Below, in pieces: positions 22,926 through 35,028 of a stretch of 64,000 nt of DNA (position 1 is its first letter; every line of letters begins with the position of its first letter). The DNA lies in NCBI GenBank assembly GCA_021018815.1, contig JAITYX010000010.1, positions 7,455,501 to 7,519,500 of the forward strand, read 5' to 3'. This DNA comes from Talinum fruticosum. Lineage: Eukaryota > Streptophyta > Magnoliopsida > Caryophyllales > Talinaceae. A program made the position numbers and the translations under genes. The notes beneath the pieces were generated by a model. It saw only the letters and a program-made list of their open reading frames with translations, did no database searches and was not told the DNA's origin.

Positions 22926-23214
22926 TCAAGTAAGCACCCCCTTTAGGTACACTCCACCTATTAGGTAAGCACTTTTAATCCTAACCATTCAATCTTAACC
23001 CAACGACTTAATTAAAAGGAATTTTATAATTTAAAAAATAAAAAATTAAGAGGGAAAGGGTCACAGCAACATCGACATTTTCAATATTTTCCAACCTTGC
23101 TTCCTATCTTCTCTCTCACTCTTGGTCATCCATACCCAAATTTGGTCCAACCTACCTCCAACGGTTCTTGCCGCCAGCCGACTGACCACCCTCAGCTGCC
23201 CGCTTGTCTCCGGT
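22921..23214 (+). repeat. Left part of an unclassified element (copy D1)
   Basis: GGTTCAAGTAAGCACCCC, ATTAGGTAAGCA and CCAACCTTGCTTCC are matched in inverted orientation at about 36390-36575, in the same order and spacing (copy D2). D1 is interrupted at 23214 by LTR copy C and appears to continue at 30365. The CT-rich end looks like a transcript leader. Its class (Helitron, MULE or other) is not decided. Confidence 0.55.
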
Positions 23215-23854
23215 TGTAACAGCTGACCCAAATCACGGTATGTAACGCCCCAATTTGTAAACACATGAATAAGTAATTAACAGCGGAAGACTTGTAAATT
23301 AGGAGACGTTACTGCCGTTTTAGAATGAAAACAAGGCAAGTTCATTTGAACAAATTAATTATTCAAACAATTTATGTAACAATCCAATCCAAATTTTCTT
23401 CACGAGAAAATAAAATCTTCAAAATCTCGAGGATCGGTTGGAGAGGAATCATGAGCCAAGAGATCAAGGGAAAGACTAGCATGTAAGGGGCTAAGACGAG
23501 CAACCGTACATCACTTCTCCCGACCGACTTTATCTTTTCTTCCTCTTTAAACTTTAGATGTGTTTGTGAATAGTCCGTCATGCATTCAACTCCCTAAAAG
23601 TTTTTAAAAAAACATAAAATAATAGATATGTGAGCTAGAAGCTCGATACGTTACCGTTATAAAATAAAATTTTAATTTAAGTGCTCCGAAATCGGGCATA
23701 TCTTAAATCATTTTTCTTGAATAATCGGTTTGCAAACTTGTCGACTACCGATTTGCTCTTCCGATTTAGCCAAACTTAGGACCCATACTGTGAAACAATC
23801 AATCATGGAATCCGACTCCTAGGTTCATTGAACCTTAAGGCGATCGGTTGTGAA

Positions 23855-24050
23855 CAATTGAACGATTAAACGGTTAAACGATTAACGATTCTATGAACAA
23901 TTGAACGATTAACGATTCCGTGAACATTTGAACAATTAACAATTACGTGAACAATTGAACGATTAACGGTTCAATGCTCTGCTAGCGAGCAACGTTGTCC
24001 GGACGTCCCCGGATCAACCATTTACGATTACGATTACGATTACGATCACA
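23855..24050. repeat. GATTAACG-based minisatellite and TTACGA hexamer run
   Basis: Words such as GAACAATTGAACGATTAACG recur at about 30-45-bp spacing (23855-23975), and TTACGA repeats four times at 24024-24045. Copy A2 has a differently expanded GATTARC repeat at the corresponding place (57800-57890). Confidence 0.75.
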
Positions 24051-24092
24051 TTCATTCATGGATCATCATAATGGTTAATGGGTCCTTTGCAT

Positions 24093-24804
24093 TAGGGGTG
24101 AGCAAAAATTTCGGTACCGGTTCCGGACCGGAACAGTCTGGACCCGGTTGAACCGGGACCGGGACCGGGTCCAAATTGTAGGACCCGATTATAACCGGGT
24201 CCGGGACCGGGTAGTAAAAACTTGGACCCGGACCGGACCCGGACTCAGTTACCGGTTTTATAAAAAAAAAAATCAAACCCTAACTAATTGCATTGAGTCT
24301 TTGTTTGCCTTCTTTCCGTGCGTGTCTCGCACTGCTGCCACTGGTCGCTGCTCTCCTCGGCTCCCTTCTCTCCCGTGTCTCCGTCGCTGTCTCGCCCTCC
24401 TCTCGCTCCCTTCTCTTTCTCTCTTATCGATCTGTCGCCGTCGCCGACGTTTGCCCTAGAGTTCGCCATTGCCGGCGTGCTTGCTCTCTCTCACTCACTC
24501 GGTTGTTGCGGCTGCTCTCGTCTCTCACCGACTCGCTTGCGCTGCTACAGTACCTCGGTGCTCTCGCCGGCGGTTCTTGCCTCGCCCTCGCTCTTTTCCT
24601 CCGGCTATTTTCCGGGCACCCAAGTCTGTGAGTATTTAGTTTTTGTTGATTTTATATGTTAAAAAACTATAAAAAAGGGACAACAACCGGTTACCCGGTC
24701 GGAATCGGGACCGGGACCGGGTCCAAAAATCAGGACCCGGTTGCAACCGAGACCGGGACCGGGTCCGGCCAAAACGACCGGGTACCCGGTCCCGCTCAAC
24801 CTTA
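24093..24804. mobile_element. Non-autonomous hAT element with perfect 8-bp target duplication
   Basis: The flanks are CTTTGCAT on both sides (24085-24092 and 24805-24812). Termini are TAGGGGTGAGC and, on the other strand, TAAGGTTGAGC. Both subterminal regions consist of GGGACCGGGACCGGGTCC-like words. The centre is CT-rich (24300-24620) and encodes no transposase. The 8-bp duplication and TA-G terminal bases assign it to the hAT superfamily. Confidence 0.85.
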
Positions 24805-27800
24805 CTTTGCATGGCCAAATCAATTAAATTGTGAAAAACTTATTTAATAAGCGCAATGAATTGTAAGCACCATCCATTAATCTGTAAAACTTTTACTTTT
24901 AGTATATATGAAAAGGCAATAACGTACCTTAGCGAGCCGAACACCTCAATTGCTGATTGTTTCGTAATACAATTTCAATTCGATTTCTATTTCCAAAACG
25001 AATCTACTTTCGTAGATTACTAGTCTTTTAACAATATTTATATGCATTTACGATCACCAAACTTTTACTTTTCGCGTACCTATCCATATTGTTTTCTTTT
25101 GATCTCGATATTCATACATTTCCCGAAATAAACTATTGATGATATAGTTTGAATTTGTATATAACAATTAATGCATTTAATTCCCCATTCTTTTAATATA
25201 ACTCAAGTTTGACCTTTTGCTTCTATCACCTCTAGTCCGTGCTTAATGTAACTTAACCTTAATTGTACCAATTGTTTCATCTAGTATGCCTACATATCCA
25301 CTTATATGTAACCAAATATACTACTTAAGATGTCAATTTGGTTTTTCAATTTTCTAAAAATTTTGGCGAGTTTCGTTTGAAACATGACCTAACTATTAGG
25401 CTAAAAGCCTTAAAAATATTCATAAAATCCCCAATAAAACTCAGGAGTATATTTACCATCACAATAATCAAGTTTCAAACCAAGTATACAAACCAAGTTA
25501 CAATCTCGTCAATATTCTCATTTTCTTGTGCTCATGAACTTTTCGATTTTTTATCACAACATATATATTTTTATCTAAGGCTCCGGTTAAGCAATTTAAT
25601 CATAGAAATCCCGATTTTTGGGAGACGGATCCGTACGATTAATTTCCTATATGAGTACTACCAATAATCAGTTAATGATTTAGTATGTCGTAGATAAATA
25701 GTGAAACTCATTAACATGTTAACATTTAGATATTTTGAAAAGTACAAATAGTAATGTACCTTTTAATGCATTTTCACTCCTTATACAAGCTTCCCGATTA
25801 CCACGTTTGTGACCTATTTGTGTTTAGAGTAAGGCTTTTATAAGTCATATTCGTTTAATAAGTTATCAATATCACCTATATACTTTGTATCATTTGAACT
25901 CTTTTTATTTAGGTTAACAATTTTTCTAGTCATTCTTAAAAACCTTCATGTCTGTTTACTTCCTTAGTTAATTATTAAAAATCCCTCAACAATTTAATAC
26001 TTTTCGATAAATTCTATGACCAATTAATCAAGAGAATTTCCTATTTTCCTCTCATTATATTTGGCCATTTAGTATTAGATCCCGAAACTTTACAACTCCA
26101 TTAATTTACCTGAAATATCAACACACCATCATTTCAACCCATCATTATCCCGAAATACTTTCATTCCGTGGAACTCTTATTTAACATTTTGGCTTAAATA
26201 TATCCTAAAATTGATTGTTGTAAACAACATTATTTACTTTACACAAGCTTTGTGCTGCAACCAAATTAATTCCCCAACCTTTAATCTCATCCAACTGACG
26301 ACAACGTTTTATAGAAACAATCTAAGTAATTCAATTACTCTTCCTCTCAAATTCAAGCACGACTTGCCTAATTCACAACTATATACTCCTCAAATTAATT
26401 TTAACAAAGCACATAATTACTTAGTTAAATTTCACAAAAACCACCTCAAATCCAATTAAACTTTCATCTATTCCTCTCTCTTAGCATTATCTAATTCCGA
26501 TTAAATCACTTCCCTAACATGCCTTTACAAGTCAAACAATATTCGTACAATCAAGCAAATCCATTCTCATATAAAAATTCGATAAGCATATTCACAATTT
26601 GAATAAACCCAAATAAATTTTCAATACCTTATAAACATATACTCAACCCTAATTTAATGTATAATAACACTTCAATTACTCCCCAAAGTTATTCAAATTC
26701 CACCACAATCAATTCAAAACTCAATCACAACTTAAATTACAACATTTACTTGTGTAATTATTCGATTATAACATGAATTTGGGATATAATTTACTTAGAA
26801 ATTGAGGGTTAGAATTATACCTCAAAAGAGGTTAGAGATGAAAATTGATGATGGAGATTTGGTGGTGGAGCTTGGGGGTGTCGAGGTGGCTGCGTCGGAC
26901 AGCGACGGCGAGGCGGGAACGAAGCACCGGCAGCGGGTCCGCGCGGCAAGAGCAGCGGCTGGGGCATGTTCGACCTCGCCGACGCGAAATAGGGGAAAGG
27001 GGGAGGGGGAAGAACTTGGTGGCGGCAGCAAGGTGTCGGTGGAGGCGCCGGTGGAGGCTTGCTGGCGGCGACAGAAGGACCGGCGGTGGCTGGCTGGTGG
27101 TGGCAAGCAAGATTGTGAAGGGACGTGATGGAGGAGAGAGGATGGAGCTGTGAGACTGGGTTTTTCATTTCGAAGTAATATCCCCCTCCCCTTTTGTTTC
27201 ATTTCTGCACCGCCATCACGTTCCAAGCAACTTGTTTTTTTTTTTTTCATTAAGCATATTGATTAATCTTTCTAGTTTAAAATACTGTGTTGTTCCGACA
27301 TATGTATATCTCTATGAATTTAAAAATGTTCAAATAATTATTTGTACCTATAAACATTTATTAATTCATAATGAAATAAATTATATAATTTTAGTACGTA
27401 CGCCAACCCATAATTTCACGTGACTCACCGCTTTCAAACAATATTAAGACGATAAAACACAATTTTAGAGTAATTAAATACGATTAAGATTCCGGGTGTT
27501 ACACAGTATTTATTTTACTAATTATAAAATTTATATAATCGCGAGCACACACTTCAATTAGACATTTGGATTATTTTTATATGTGTGTTATGCAGCTAAG
27601 GCGACGAAGTGACCTCCAACGAAATTTCAAAATAATAATTGTAAATGTACATGTATGCTAAAATAAAATTTAGAAATACACATACGTAATACACGTAAAC
27701 GTAAAGCTATATATATATATATATATATGCTTACAAGGTGGTTAAAAATTATATTTGCAGAGAACCGTAATATTTAAAATATATTGTATAATTTATATAC

Positions 27801-30364
27801 AATGCTATTAAAATAAAATTAAGAAATACTAAATTAAAAAGGAATGATAAATTATAAATAAAATAAAAGGATTAAATTATAAATAGGGAAGATAAGTATG
27901 AGACTATTAATGTGTATATTTTTTAAAAAATGTAATATTGGTCTAAAAGAAGTTCTAAATTTTAGAGAATTCTATGGAACTTGGAGGAAGCAATAATGCT
28001 GATTTTTACAAGCCAAAACTCGATTGAAATATTCTGAAAATTACCACAATAAAAAAGAAAAAGAAAAAGAAAATAACAATGATAAAAGCTCCACAGCTTC
28101 AAAATATCGAGTTCATTCCCTCGGACCCCTTTCTCTCTCTCGTTCTCTGCTTCCCTTCCCCTGCCTGGCCTCTCGCTTTGTTGCCGCCTCACGGTCGAGG
28201 CCACCGGACGCCACCAACGCCGGCTCCAACGCCACTCGGAAGGCGTCTCTCTCTTCGCTCTCACTCTCTCCCTCCCTCCCTCGTGCGCCTGCCTGCTACC
28301 TCATCTCCGCCCAGCCACAACAGTCGTCCATCGGCCGGAATTAGTCGCCGGGAGCTCGCCGGAGCTCGGCCACACCACCACCAACCCATCCTTCCTTTTC
28401 GGCATCCATCTTTTGGACCTTCAAGGTGAAAACCCTAAACCCAATTTTTATCTCCTTCCATTATTTTCTTATTGATTTTAGTTAACAATCGAATTATGTG
28501 GATTTAAAAAGGTGTTTATGATATAAATTTAAAGATTGATTGTAGAAATTCGAATTGATGTAAGTAGTTGTGATTTAGTGTTCATGGTGGATTAATTGTA
28601 TAAAGGGAGTGTATAATTGTGATTGATATTGTTAAATTGTGATTTAGTAAAGTGAATTGGAGATGTTTCGATATAAATTTTGGGTAAATTTGATAGTTTT
28701 TATCGTATTTTGGGATTGGTCATATTTGAGTCAAAGAAAGAGAAGGGGAATATGGAGATTGAAGTTGGATAATAAGTTTGGAAGTATGTAAAAATTGGAG
28801 AAATTTAATATATCTAATTGTGCATGTTGATGTGAATTTTGTTCAGGAAAGGATGCAAATAATCTTGAAGAAATGTTTTGTGGGATATATGGATTTTGAT
28901 CGAATTAATTAATTTATGGAAAGGTGATAGAAGTGTTGTGTTATAAACTTGTGTAAATTTAGTTGTCTCATATTATTCTTGGAAGTGAATTTGTTTGAAG
29001 GAAATATTAGTTTTGTTGAAGCAAGTAAGTTACACCTGGGTCTAAAGTTATAAAAAGATTGAATTAAAGAGTATTTATAAGTTTTGAGTTGGTTAGTCAA
29101 GTTGAGGATTGATGTTAGGTGAAAAAGGAGTTAATGACAAGGATCGAAAACAATGTGTAAGTTTGATATGATTACGCGAGTTCCAATAGTGGTTGGGAAG
29201 TTAGAATCATATTTGTTTTTATATGTTAAACAAGTTGCAATTTTCAAAATAAAATATTTTGATTTAAGTAAATTAACAAATTACAATTTTGTGAAAATCA
29301 ATAACACTAGCTTAACCAATTTTTTTATGAAGGGAATTATAAGCATGTATGCGAATTTAATTATCAATAGTATTGCAATGAAACTTAATTTAATCAATAC
29401 TAATAATAAAGACATATTTGGATCAGCAGCGAGGCCACTCTTGTCAGTCGGCAAGCCACTAAATTAATATCTTTTAAAGGGGAGGAAAATATTTTAAATT
29501 CGAGTACGTTCATTGCTCGTACCTTTCGAAAATTCACATGTTTTAGCAAATCTCAATATTTCTTATATATATAACTAATAATGAATCATTTGTAAATCAA
29601 GTTTTGTCACCTAATTAAGTGGTCCCCGATAAATTATCAATTATCGGGGCTTACGCCCTTCAATTCCACCGCGCGGCTTCAACTCGGGTTCTCGGTCGGG
29701 CCGGGAGGTGTGCACCTTATTCAAAGATCGCATCAATTACAAGGGGTTCCACTTTCAAATAATAATCGGCAAGAGATTTGACTTATATTCATTCCCCTCT
29801 GTTTTGAATTAAAATGAATTGAAATGCCCGCGCTCAATCAAGATGTTTGAAAAATATTTGACTTTGCAGGATTGTTCGTACTGAGTTTCGACTCATTTTT
29901 CGAATTATTTTACTGTTTTTGTTTTTAGAAAAATTGTATGTGAACAGTCCCTTGCCTCGAAGCTCGACGGAAGCAAGATCTAGCTAGATATTTCGTTATC
30001 ATTGCTCTATGATGGGTTTAGACGCTCACAGTGATTCTCCTCCTCATCTAATTTTAGGTTCGACTTTGGAATGTAATTAAAGATTGCATATTTCCTATCG
30101 TAAACTCGTTGGATGGGCTTGTATAATATATATATATGTATCGAACCGTATTTTGGGACTGGTTTATTTATGTTGTCCGGCTTAACTCCCTAGGACGTAA
30201 TAGTGCTTCCGGGATTTACTCAAGCATAATCGTTAGCCATAGGTTGTTACCTGGTCCTATTATTAGGACGACGGTAACACCTTCGCTTGTCAACTTCCGC
30301 TGCGACCATACCCAATATTCTCGAATTAGGGGATTATTAAGTAATGATGATTGGGGGCGTTACA

Positions 30365-31511
30365 CCATTTCGTGCACCTCGTTTCCTCGCCCACCTCGTA
30401 TTCTCCCGGATCTCTTTCGGTCATACCTCATCTATATCTCGCTCTCCCTCGTCGCCGGCGGTACCCATGGCCCTTCTCTCCGGTGCGGCCGCTTATATGT
30501 TGCTGATTGCTCAACCACCGTGTCTTGGCAAAAATCCATCATTTTTCAGCCACTCCATCTGTCAAAGCTCTCCCTTTCGGGCAAAATTAGGGGTTTTAAA
30601 TTAGGTAATTTCTTTATCATTGCGAATTTCGTACTCAATTCAGCTGAGAACTTGAATAATCCAAGCTCTCTTCTATTGTTTGCAAATTGCTTTCGAAATT
30701 GAGCTTTCGAAATTTGTGTTTTGCGAATTGAGGTCGCATCTTTGTTTTGTTTATAGGGCTTTCTAAAATTGAGCTTGCTTCTATTGTTTTGTTGGATACT
30801 TATAGCTGATAGTTCAACTTATTTGGTACATTGTGAATTTGTTGGATAAGTGCTATTTTGTGAAATTGAACTGTTTTGTTAGATGAAAGCTTCATTTTAT
30901 TGTTCTATTGGATAAGTCTCGTTGTACTATTGTGAATTTGAGACGATAAGTGTGTTGTGGTGGTGGTGTGGAGTGTGATTTTGAGAACACATTGATGATG
31001 GTGAAACCTTTGTGTACAATTGTGAATTTGAACCATTAACCTTGTCGGTTTCCTATCCTGTTCATAGGCACATAAAGGATAATCCTTAGGAAGTTCATAT
31101 TTATGCTAGTTGTTTCATTCAGTTTCTAAAATGCTACCAAACTCATGAGGAGTCCCTGTTATGTTGATAAAGTCGTTTGAGTAAACAGAGAACTGTCATA
31201 TTAATTGGCTAGTTATGTGAGGCTTTGCAGGAGATGTAAAAAGATACCGATTATTATATGGGCCTACGTTAGAGGTGATGGTAAGAATTGGAGACTGCTT
31301 CGTAGCATGGCAAAACAAGTCAAACAAAATAACAAGCAAACATGTGAATATAAGTTGAGACTAGGTGCTGTAAGTTATGAATATTCCTTTGAAACCATCA
31401 ACACATGCTAGACAGCTTATCGTTGTAAAAGCGACTTTCAGCAAGCAAAATAACATTTAGTAAAATTTATGGCCTTCGAGTGAAATTGTATCCTAATCGG
31501 ATGGCATGATG
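30365..31511 (+). repeat. Right part of unclassified element D1
   Basis: A CT-rich leader-like stretch (30365-30470) continues the sequence broken at 23214. It passes into T-rich, intron-like DNA with TTAGGTAATTTCTTTATCAT, resembling TTAGGTAACTTTTTTCTTATC on the other strand in D2 near 36060-36090. It ends at the TGATG target site of a solo copia LTR (31512). It also contains the relic start described at 30467. Confidence 0.45.
30467..30604 (+). pseudogene. Possible first exon or leader peptide of a gene relic
   Basis: An ATG after GGCGGTACCC opens 45 codons: MALLSGAAAYMLLIAQPPCL, then a Ser/Phe-rich part, ending at TAG. The hydrophobic, Ser-rich, acid-poor composition would suit an organelle transit peptide. 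A short segment at 31231-31279, bounded by GCAG and GTAAGA, might be a later exon, but I cannot show a joined frame. The family is not recognised. It may be a host fragment captured by element D1. Confidence 0.3.
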
Positions 31512-32939
31512 TGAAGACTCACGTATAATTTTTTATCTCTCTATAGTTTTGATTCTAAGTCATTATAAACTTTTCAGAAACTCATATGTAAGTTTTCATT
31601 ATTTTCCCGACCCGCTCGAAACCATCTATCTAGCATATCACTTTTAACAGGGTTTCGACTCACTCGTAAATAAGTCGAACAATGGCATGAGTAAATAATT
31701 TCACAAACACTTTTATTCCGAGCACCGACTTACTTGTTCTAAGTGAAAATACATTACTGCGTTAATTCCACTTTCTAAGTCAACATATTTAATGAAATTA
31801 TTTAGTTGATCAAGTTTATGTATTTTGATTCTTTAATCTTATTAACTTGATCATTTAAAGGATAGACTCAAGATGGAATTTGAACCTAATGAATATTAGA
31901 CTCGAAAGTTCCATTCTTTTAGAGTCGAAGATAATTAAGTGTTTAATTACTTTGAATGAACTATTATCTTTGTATAATATTGGACCAAAATAATTTTATA
32001 CTTTGAGTACCACTTTGATTTGCTTTTGCAAGTTGATTAAAGTAGTTTAATCTATTTTTGAAAAGCAAAAGCAATCGGTTTCTAACCGTTAAACACCAGC
32101 AGATGCAAATCAGCCATTTTTGGACATGGCTCAAGCACCATGTCGGGGTTGTTTGTTTCCAAATCCGGTAAACTTCAACTTTGAGTCCAACGGTTGTTTC
32201 CACCCCATAATTCAGTCACAACCAGAGAGATGGACCGCTTTTAAGCCAAGGACCACCACACAACGTTTATATTAAAACGATCCTTTTCGAGTGACTCGGA
32301 CTAACCGTTACAACGGCTATTGAAGCTCACCAGTCCGAACAAGTCTCAATGGCTAATCTGCCCTACTCGTGTATAAATAGAAGCCACTCTACAAGACTTG
32401 AAGCTTGCTGGAACCGAACATATTCTACTCTCGCTTAATCTTCTAGCGTTTACAACTCTAATTCTTAAGTCTTTACTTTCCGAGTTGTAAAGAGAAAGTC
32501 TTGTAATCACTTCTACTCCTTCTATTCTCTGCTAGTCCCTTGACTGAGTTGTAAGGGTTAATTCAGCTCAATTGTCCCTAACTCGTAAAGGGTATCTTAG
32601 TTAGGAAGTACTACATCGGATAAGGGAATTTCGAGTCTAGAAAAACTTGTAATTGAATTGTATAAGGGAGAAATTCTATAAAAAGCTAGTCCTTGTATTT
32701 TGTGGATTCAAAATAGTGGATTTGACTTGGTGCATGGATTAGCACTGCCCGTGGTTTTCTGCCCTAGGAGGGTTTCCACGTATTTTTGTGTTTGACTTGT
32801 TTCGGGTTCATTCTAGACTCATAATTATCTTCTAAGTTTGTTTTGTGTAGAACTGTTTGTAATTTCTCAAAAATCTTCCATCACACAATTTACCCTCCCT
32901 CTTCTAAGGTGACTTAGCCTTTCCAAGAGCAAACCTTCA
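31512..32939 (+). mobile_element. Solo copia LTR with TGATG target duplication
   Basis: It starts TGAAGACTCACG and ends GAGCAAACCTTCA, with TGATG on both sides (31507-31511 and 32940-32944). It aligns along its length with the two LTRs of the full copia element at 39165-50089 (shared words TAGGAAGTACTA, CAAAATAGTGGATTTGACTT, GGAGGGTTTCCACGTA) but is clearly more diverged. It is a solo LTR, since no internal region or second LTR is attached. Confidence 0.88.
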
Positions 32940-33176
32940 TGATGGACACGAAGTCCAAGGCTGGCAATAAGCTCCCGTGCTACGATCTGCAGCTGCTATT
33001 GCTTGTGTCATTTGCAATACGCAAGGCTTGTGATTTGCTCGACCAAATATTATGGAATTCAAGGTGGCAATCTTCTTGTGATAACATCAATTGTTGTTGT
33101 TTTAGCAACTCTGTTCCTGAGACAGTTTAATCAGCTAGCACCTACTGGTGAAGCTATAGATATGATCCTTATGTAG
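32940..33176 (+). pseudogene. Gene relic encoding a C-terminal membrane segment
   Basis: Directly right of the solo LTR, one frame reads APVLRSAAAIACVICNTQGL. After one frame change it reads YYGIQGGNLLVITSIVVVLA, TLFLRQ and a short polar tail to TAG at 33174-33176. The hydrophobic run of about 17 residues predicts a single membrane span. The frame break, the LTR insertion and the missing upstream exons indicate a dead fragment. The family is not recognised. Confidence 0.35.
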
Positions 33177-33560
33177 GTATTTATGCTTCAAATGATATTA
33201 GTAATGTTAATAACCGAACATGTTGAAGTTGAAGTGTTGAACTCTAAAATATTACTTTTCAATTGCCTATTTTTTATCTTCTCTAATAGGAGACAATGAG
33301 TATGATATTTCATCCCTTTAAATTACTTCGACATCTTGATCTTGAAATGTACTTGCACCAACATGGTTACTTCTTACTTTGTGTAGACAGAAGTTCGCTT
33401 GATTAAGTGAATTAGATACATTTTAGGTTGGTCTCGTAGTCATTTGATCATAGACATAACTGTAATTAACCGTAGTGATTAGGCCCAGTCACCCTCACCA
33501 AAATTATTTCAAGTGACTAATTCAAAACTCATAATTTACCTTGTAACTTGGTCAAACAAA
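33177..33560. other. Spacer, nothing recognised
   Basis: AT-rich sequence with short broken frames only. Confidence 0.4.
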
Positions 33561-33633
33561 AGCCTATTAGCTCAATACGGGAGAGCATTTGTGCAATGAC
33601 ACAAACGATGTGGGTTCGAATCCCACATAGGCT
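33561..33633 (+). tRNA. tRNA-like sequence, probably not a working tRNA
   Basis: The 73 nt fold as a cloverleaf: acceptor AGCCTAT with ATAGGCT, D arm GCTC...GAGC, and T arm GTGGG-TTCGAAT-CCCAC. The anticodon arm closes as TTTGTG/CACAAA with a 6-nt loop CAATGA and not the usual 7, so no anticodon can be assigned. Boxes A and B look intact. Two broken relatives lie on the minus strand at 34960-35028 and 35435-35493, which suggests a tRNA-derived repeat. Confidence 0.5.
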
Positions 33634-33699
33634 GTCTTTAATGCACTCATTGATTATCCGAAAGGCATTTATGCAAAAATTGTTTCAAAAATAAAAAAT

Positions 33700-34007
33700 T
33701 TTGCTGCAATTAAGAACTCAATGTGCTAAATTTGGTGTTCAAACCTGGACATTCATTCTCTTAATTAATTAGCATCATTTGTTGTATATTAGATTTGTTC
33801 AATACCCTAGCAACCTCAAACTTCACTACCACCAACTTTTATGCACACTCTGTTAGTTTCAGCAGTACATGCACTTCCTAAACTAATATGAACTTAATGT
33901 GTTGTACTTTTATACACAATTACAGATTCCGGATATAGTAAACTTCACAATCTACCTCTAGGAGTAGTACACATCACAATATACTTCCTCAACTAACGTA
34001 AGCTGAT
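33700..34007. other. Spacer, nothing recognised
   Basis: AT-rich sequence without open frames, between the tRNA-like copy and the tandem repeats. Confidence 0.4.
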
Positions 34008-34270
34008 GCACAAAACAAATTCAAGTAGCTCAAAATAACCTCAAACATATTCGAAACTACTGAAATAAATTCACAACACTCAATATGGCCTGCAACATAT
34101 TAAAAAAGCTCAATATGATCAAAAATTGCACAAAACAAATTCAATTACGTCAAAATGGCCTTGGAAGCGACTAAAAAGCCTACAACATATTCAAAAAGCT
34201 CAATATGGCTAGAAATTACACGAAACAAATTCAGTTAGCTAAAAATGGCCTCGTAAGCTACTGAAAGGCT
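34008..34270 (+). repeat. Degenerate 90-120-bp tandem repeats
   Basis: Marker ACRAAACAAATTCA occurs near 34011, 34131 and 34221. Each is followed by CAAAATRRCCT, and AAAGCTCAATATG recurs between them. Units have variable length and many changes. Confidence 0.65.
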
Positions 34271-34756
34271 TATAATTTTCTTTTTAACTTAGCCGTTTCC
34301 ACTTAGTGTTGCATTGTAATTTTCTTTTTAAATAAATACTGCTCTTATTGTGTCCCGTTACTTTATTTTAATCACTTGTAATTTTCTTTTTAACTTAGTT
34401 GTTGCCGGTTAGTGCAATGCCGTATACATTGTGCAGCTTGTGCAATTTCTTTTGTACTATCGGTTTATTGTAGAAAACTTGAGTACCCATTCGAAATTAT
34501 ATAAGAAAGGATCAATTACACTCTCTTTCCCATTTCTATCTTAATTGTGGATATATTAATACCTCTTTGATTGGCATTTAATCCACTCACTAGACTAGGT
34601 ATAACTAACTAAATTAACTTGTCGAATTTTGGACTCAGCTGGAAATCGGAATCATGCCCTTAAAAAACACGAATCGAATATTCAAATCGAACAAGATGTT
34701 ACACATAAAGAAAAAAAGAGAATTGAAATTCATCAACCAATTCCACAAAGATAGTA

Positions 34757-34860
34757 AAAGTGGCCTGAAACATATTCGAAACTACTAAAATAAATTCATA
34801 ACACTCAATATGGCCCGAAACATATTCGGATGCTATTGAAATAAATTCATAATGCTCCAT
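34757..34860 (+). repeat. 50-bp tandem pair related to the 34.0-kb repeats
   Basis: TGGCCTGAAACATATTCG at 34761 and TGGCCCGAAACATATTCG at 34811 head two 50-bp units, each with AATAAATTCATAA. The same words occur at 34035-34090. Confidence 0.75.
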
Positions 34861-34959
34861 GACTTTGAAGTTTTTGAATATTCGATTTTGGATGTGGTTT
34901 TGTTTAAGGCCATATTGTTTACATAGAGATTATGTTTTGAGTATAAGATAGAATCAAGA

Positions 34960-35028
34960 AGCCTATGTGGGATTCGAACCCACATCTTTGTGCATTTGTA
35001 CAATGCTCTATCATTGAGCTAATAGGAT
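34960..35028 (-). pseudogene. tRNA-like pseudogene (second copy)
   Basis: On the minus strand it has the same box A (TTAGCTCAATGATAGAGC) and a perfect T arm (GTGGGTTCGAATCCCAC). The acceptor arms ATCCTAT and ATAGGCT no longer pair fully, and the anticodon loop is again six bases (CAAATG). Confidence 0.5.

Larger units (their letters stand above)
23241..27503 (-). mobile_element. Long solo LTR (copy A) nested 26 bp inside copy C
   Basis: It starts TGTAACGCCCCAATTTG and ends CCGGGTGTTACA, imperfectly inverted. The flanks are CGGTA (23236-23240) and CAGTA (27504-27508), a 5-bp target duplication with one mismatch. The GC-rich leader (26830-27170) lies near the right end, so the element reads on the minus strand. 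It carries a hAT insertion (24093-24804) and is about 3.55 kb without it. GC-rich open frames at 24284-24662 and 26802-27250 overlap in several frames and lack homology, so I do not call genes there. Confidence 0.7.
23215..30364 (+). mobile_element. Long solo LTR (copy C), split by LTR copy A
   Basis: Two pieces belong together. 23215-23240 starts TGTAACAGCTGACCC, and 27509-30364 ends GGGGGCGTTACA. With copy A removed, the junction reads on as in copy B: a GACCC-AAT start, then GCGAGCACACACTTCAATTAG corresponding to GCGCGTGCACTTCAATTTAC in B. Net length is about 2.88 kb. A GC/CT-rich leader lies at 28110-28430 and is followed by AAAACCCTAAAC. The flanks CCGGT and CCATT agree at three of five bases, so its own target duplication is doubtful. 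Confidence 0.6.

Noticed and set aside
22921..23214. Firm Helitron assignment for element D1
   Set aside because: No CTRR end with hairpin or A/T target could be located. The similarity is only in general style.
24148..24818. Overlapping GC-rich open frames on both strands
   Set aside because: They lie in hAT subterminal arrays and a CT-rich centre, overlap in several frames, have low complexity and match no family.
26802..27250. Five overlapping Pro/Arg-rich open frames
   Set aside because: The GC-rich leader of the long LTR lacks stops by composition. The same place in copy A2 (58850-59050) gives unrelated frames.
28024..28429. Ser/Pro-rich open frames
   Set aside because: This is the equivalent GC/CT-rich leader of LTR copy C, so the open frames are compositional.
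33561..33633. Functional nuclear tRNA gene
   Set aside because: The anticodon loop has six bases, so no anticodon can be assigned, and two broken relatives lie nearby.
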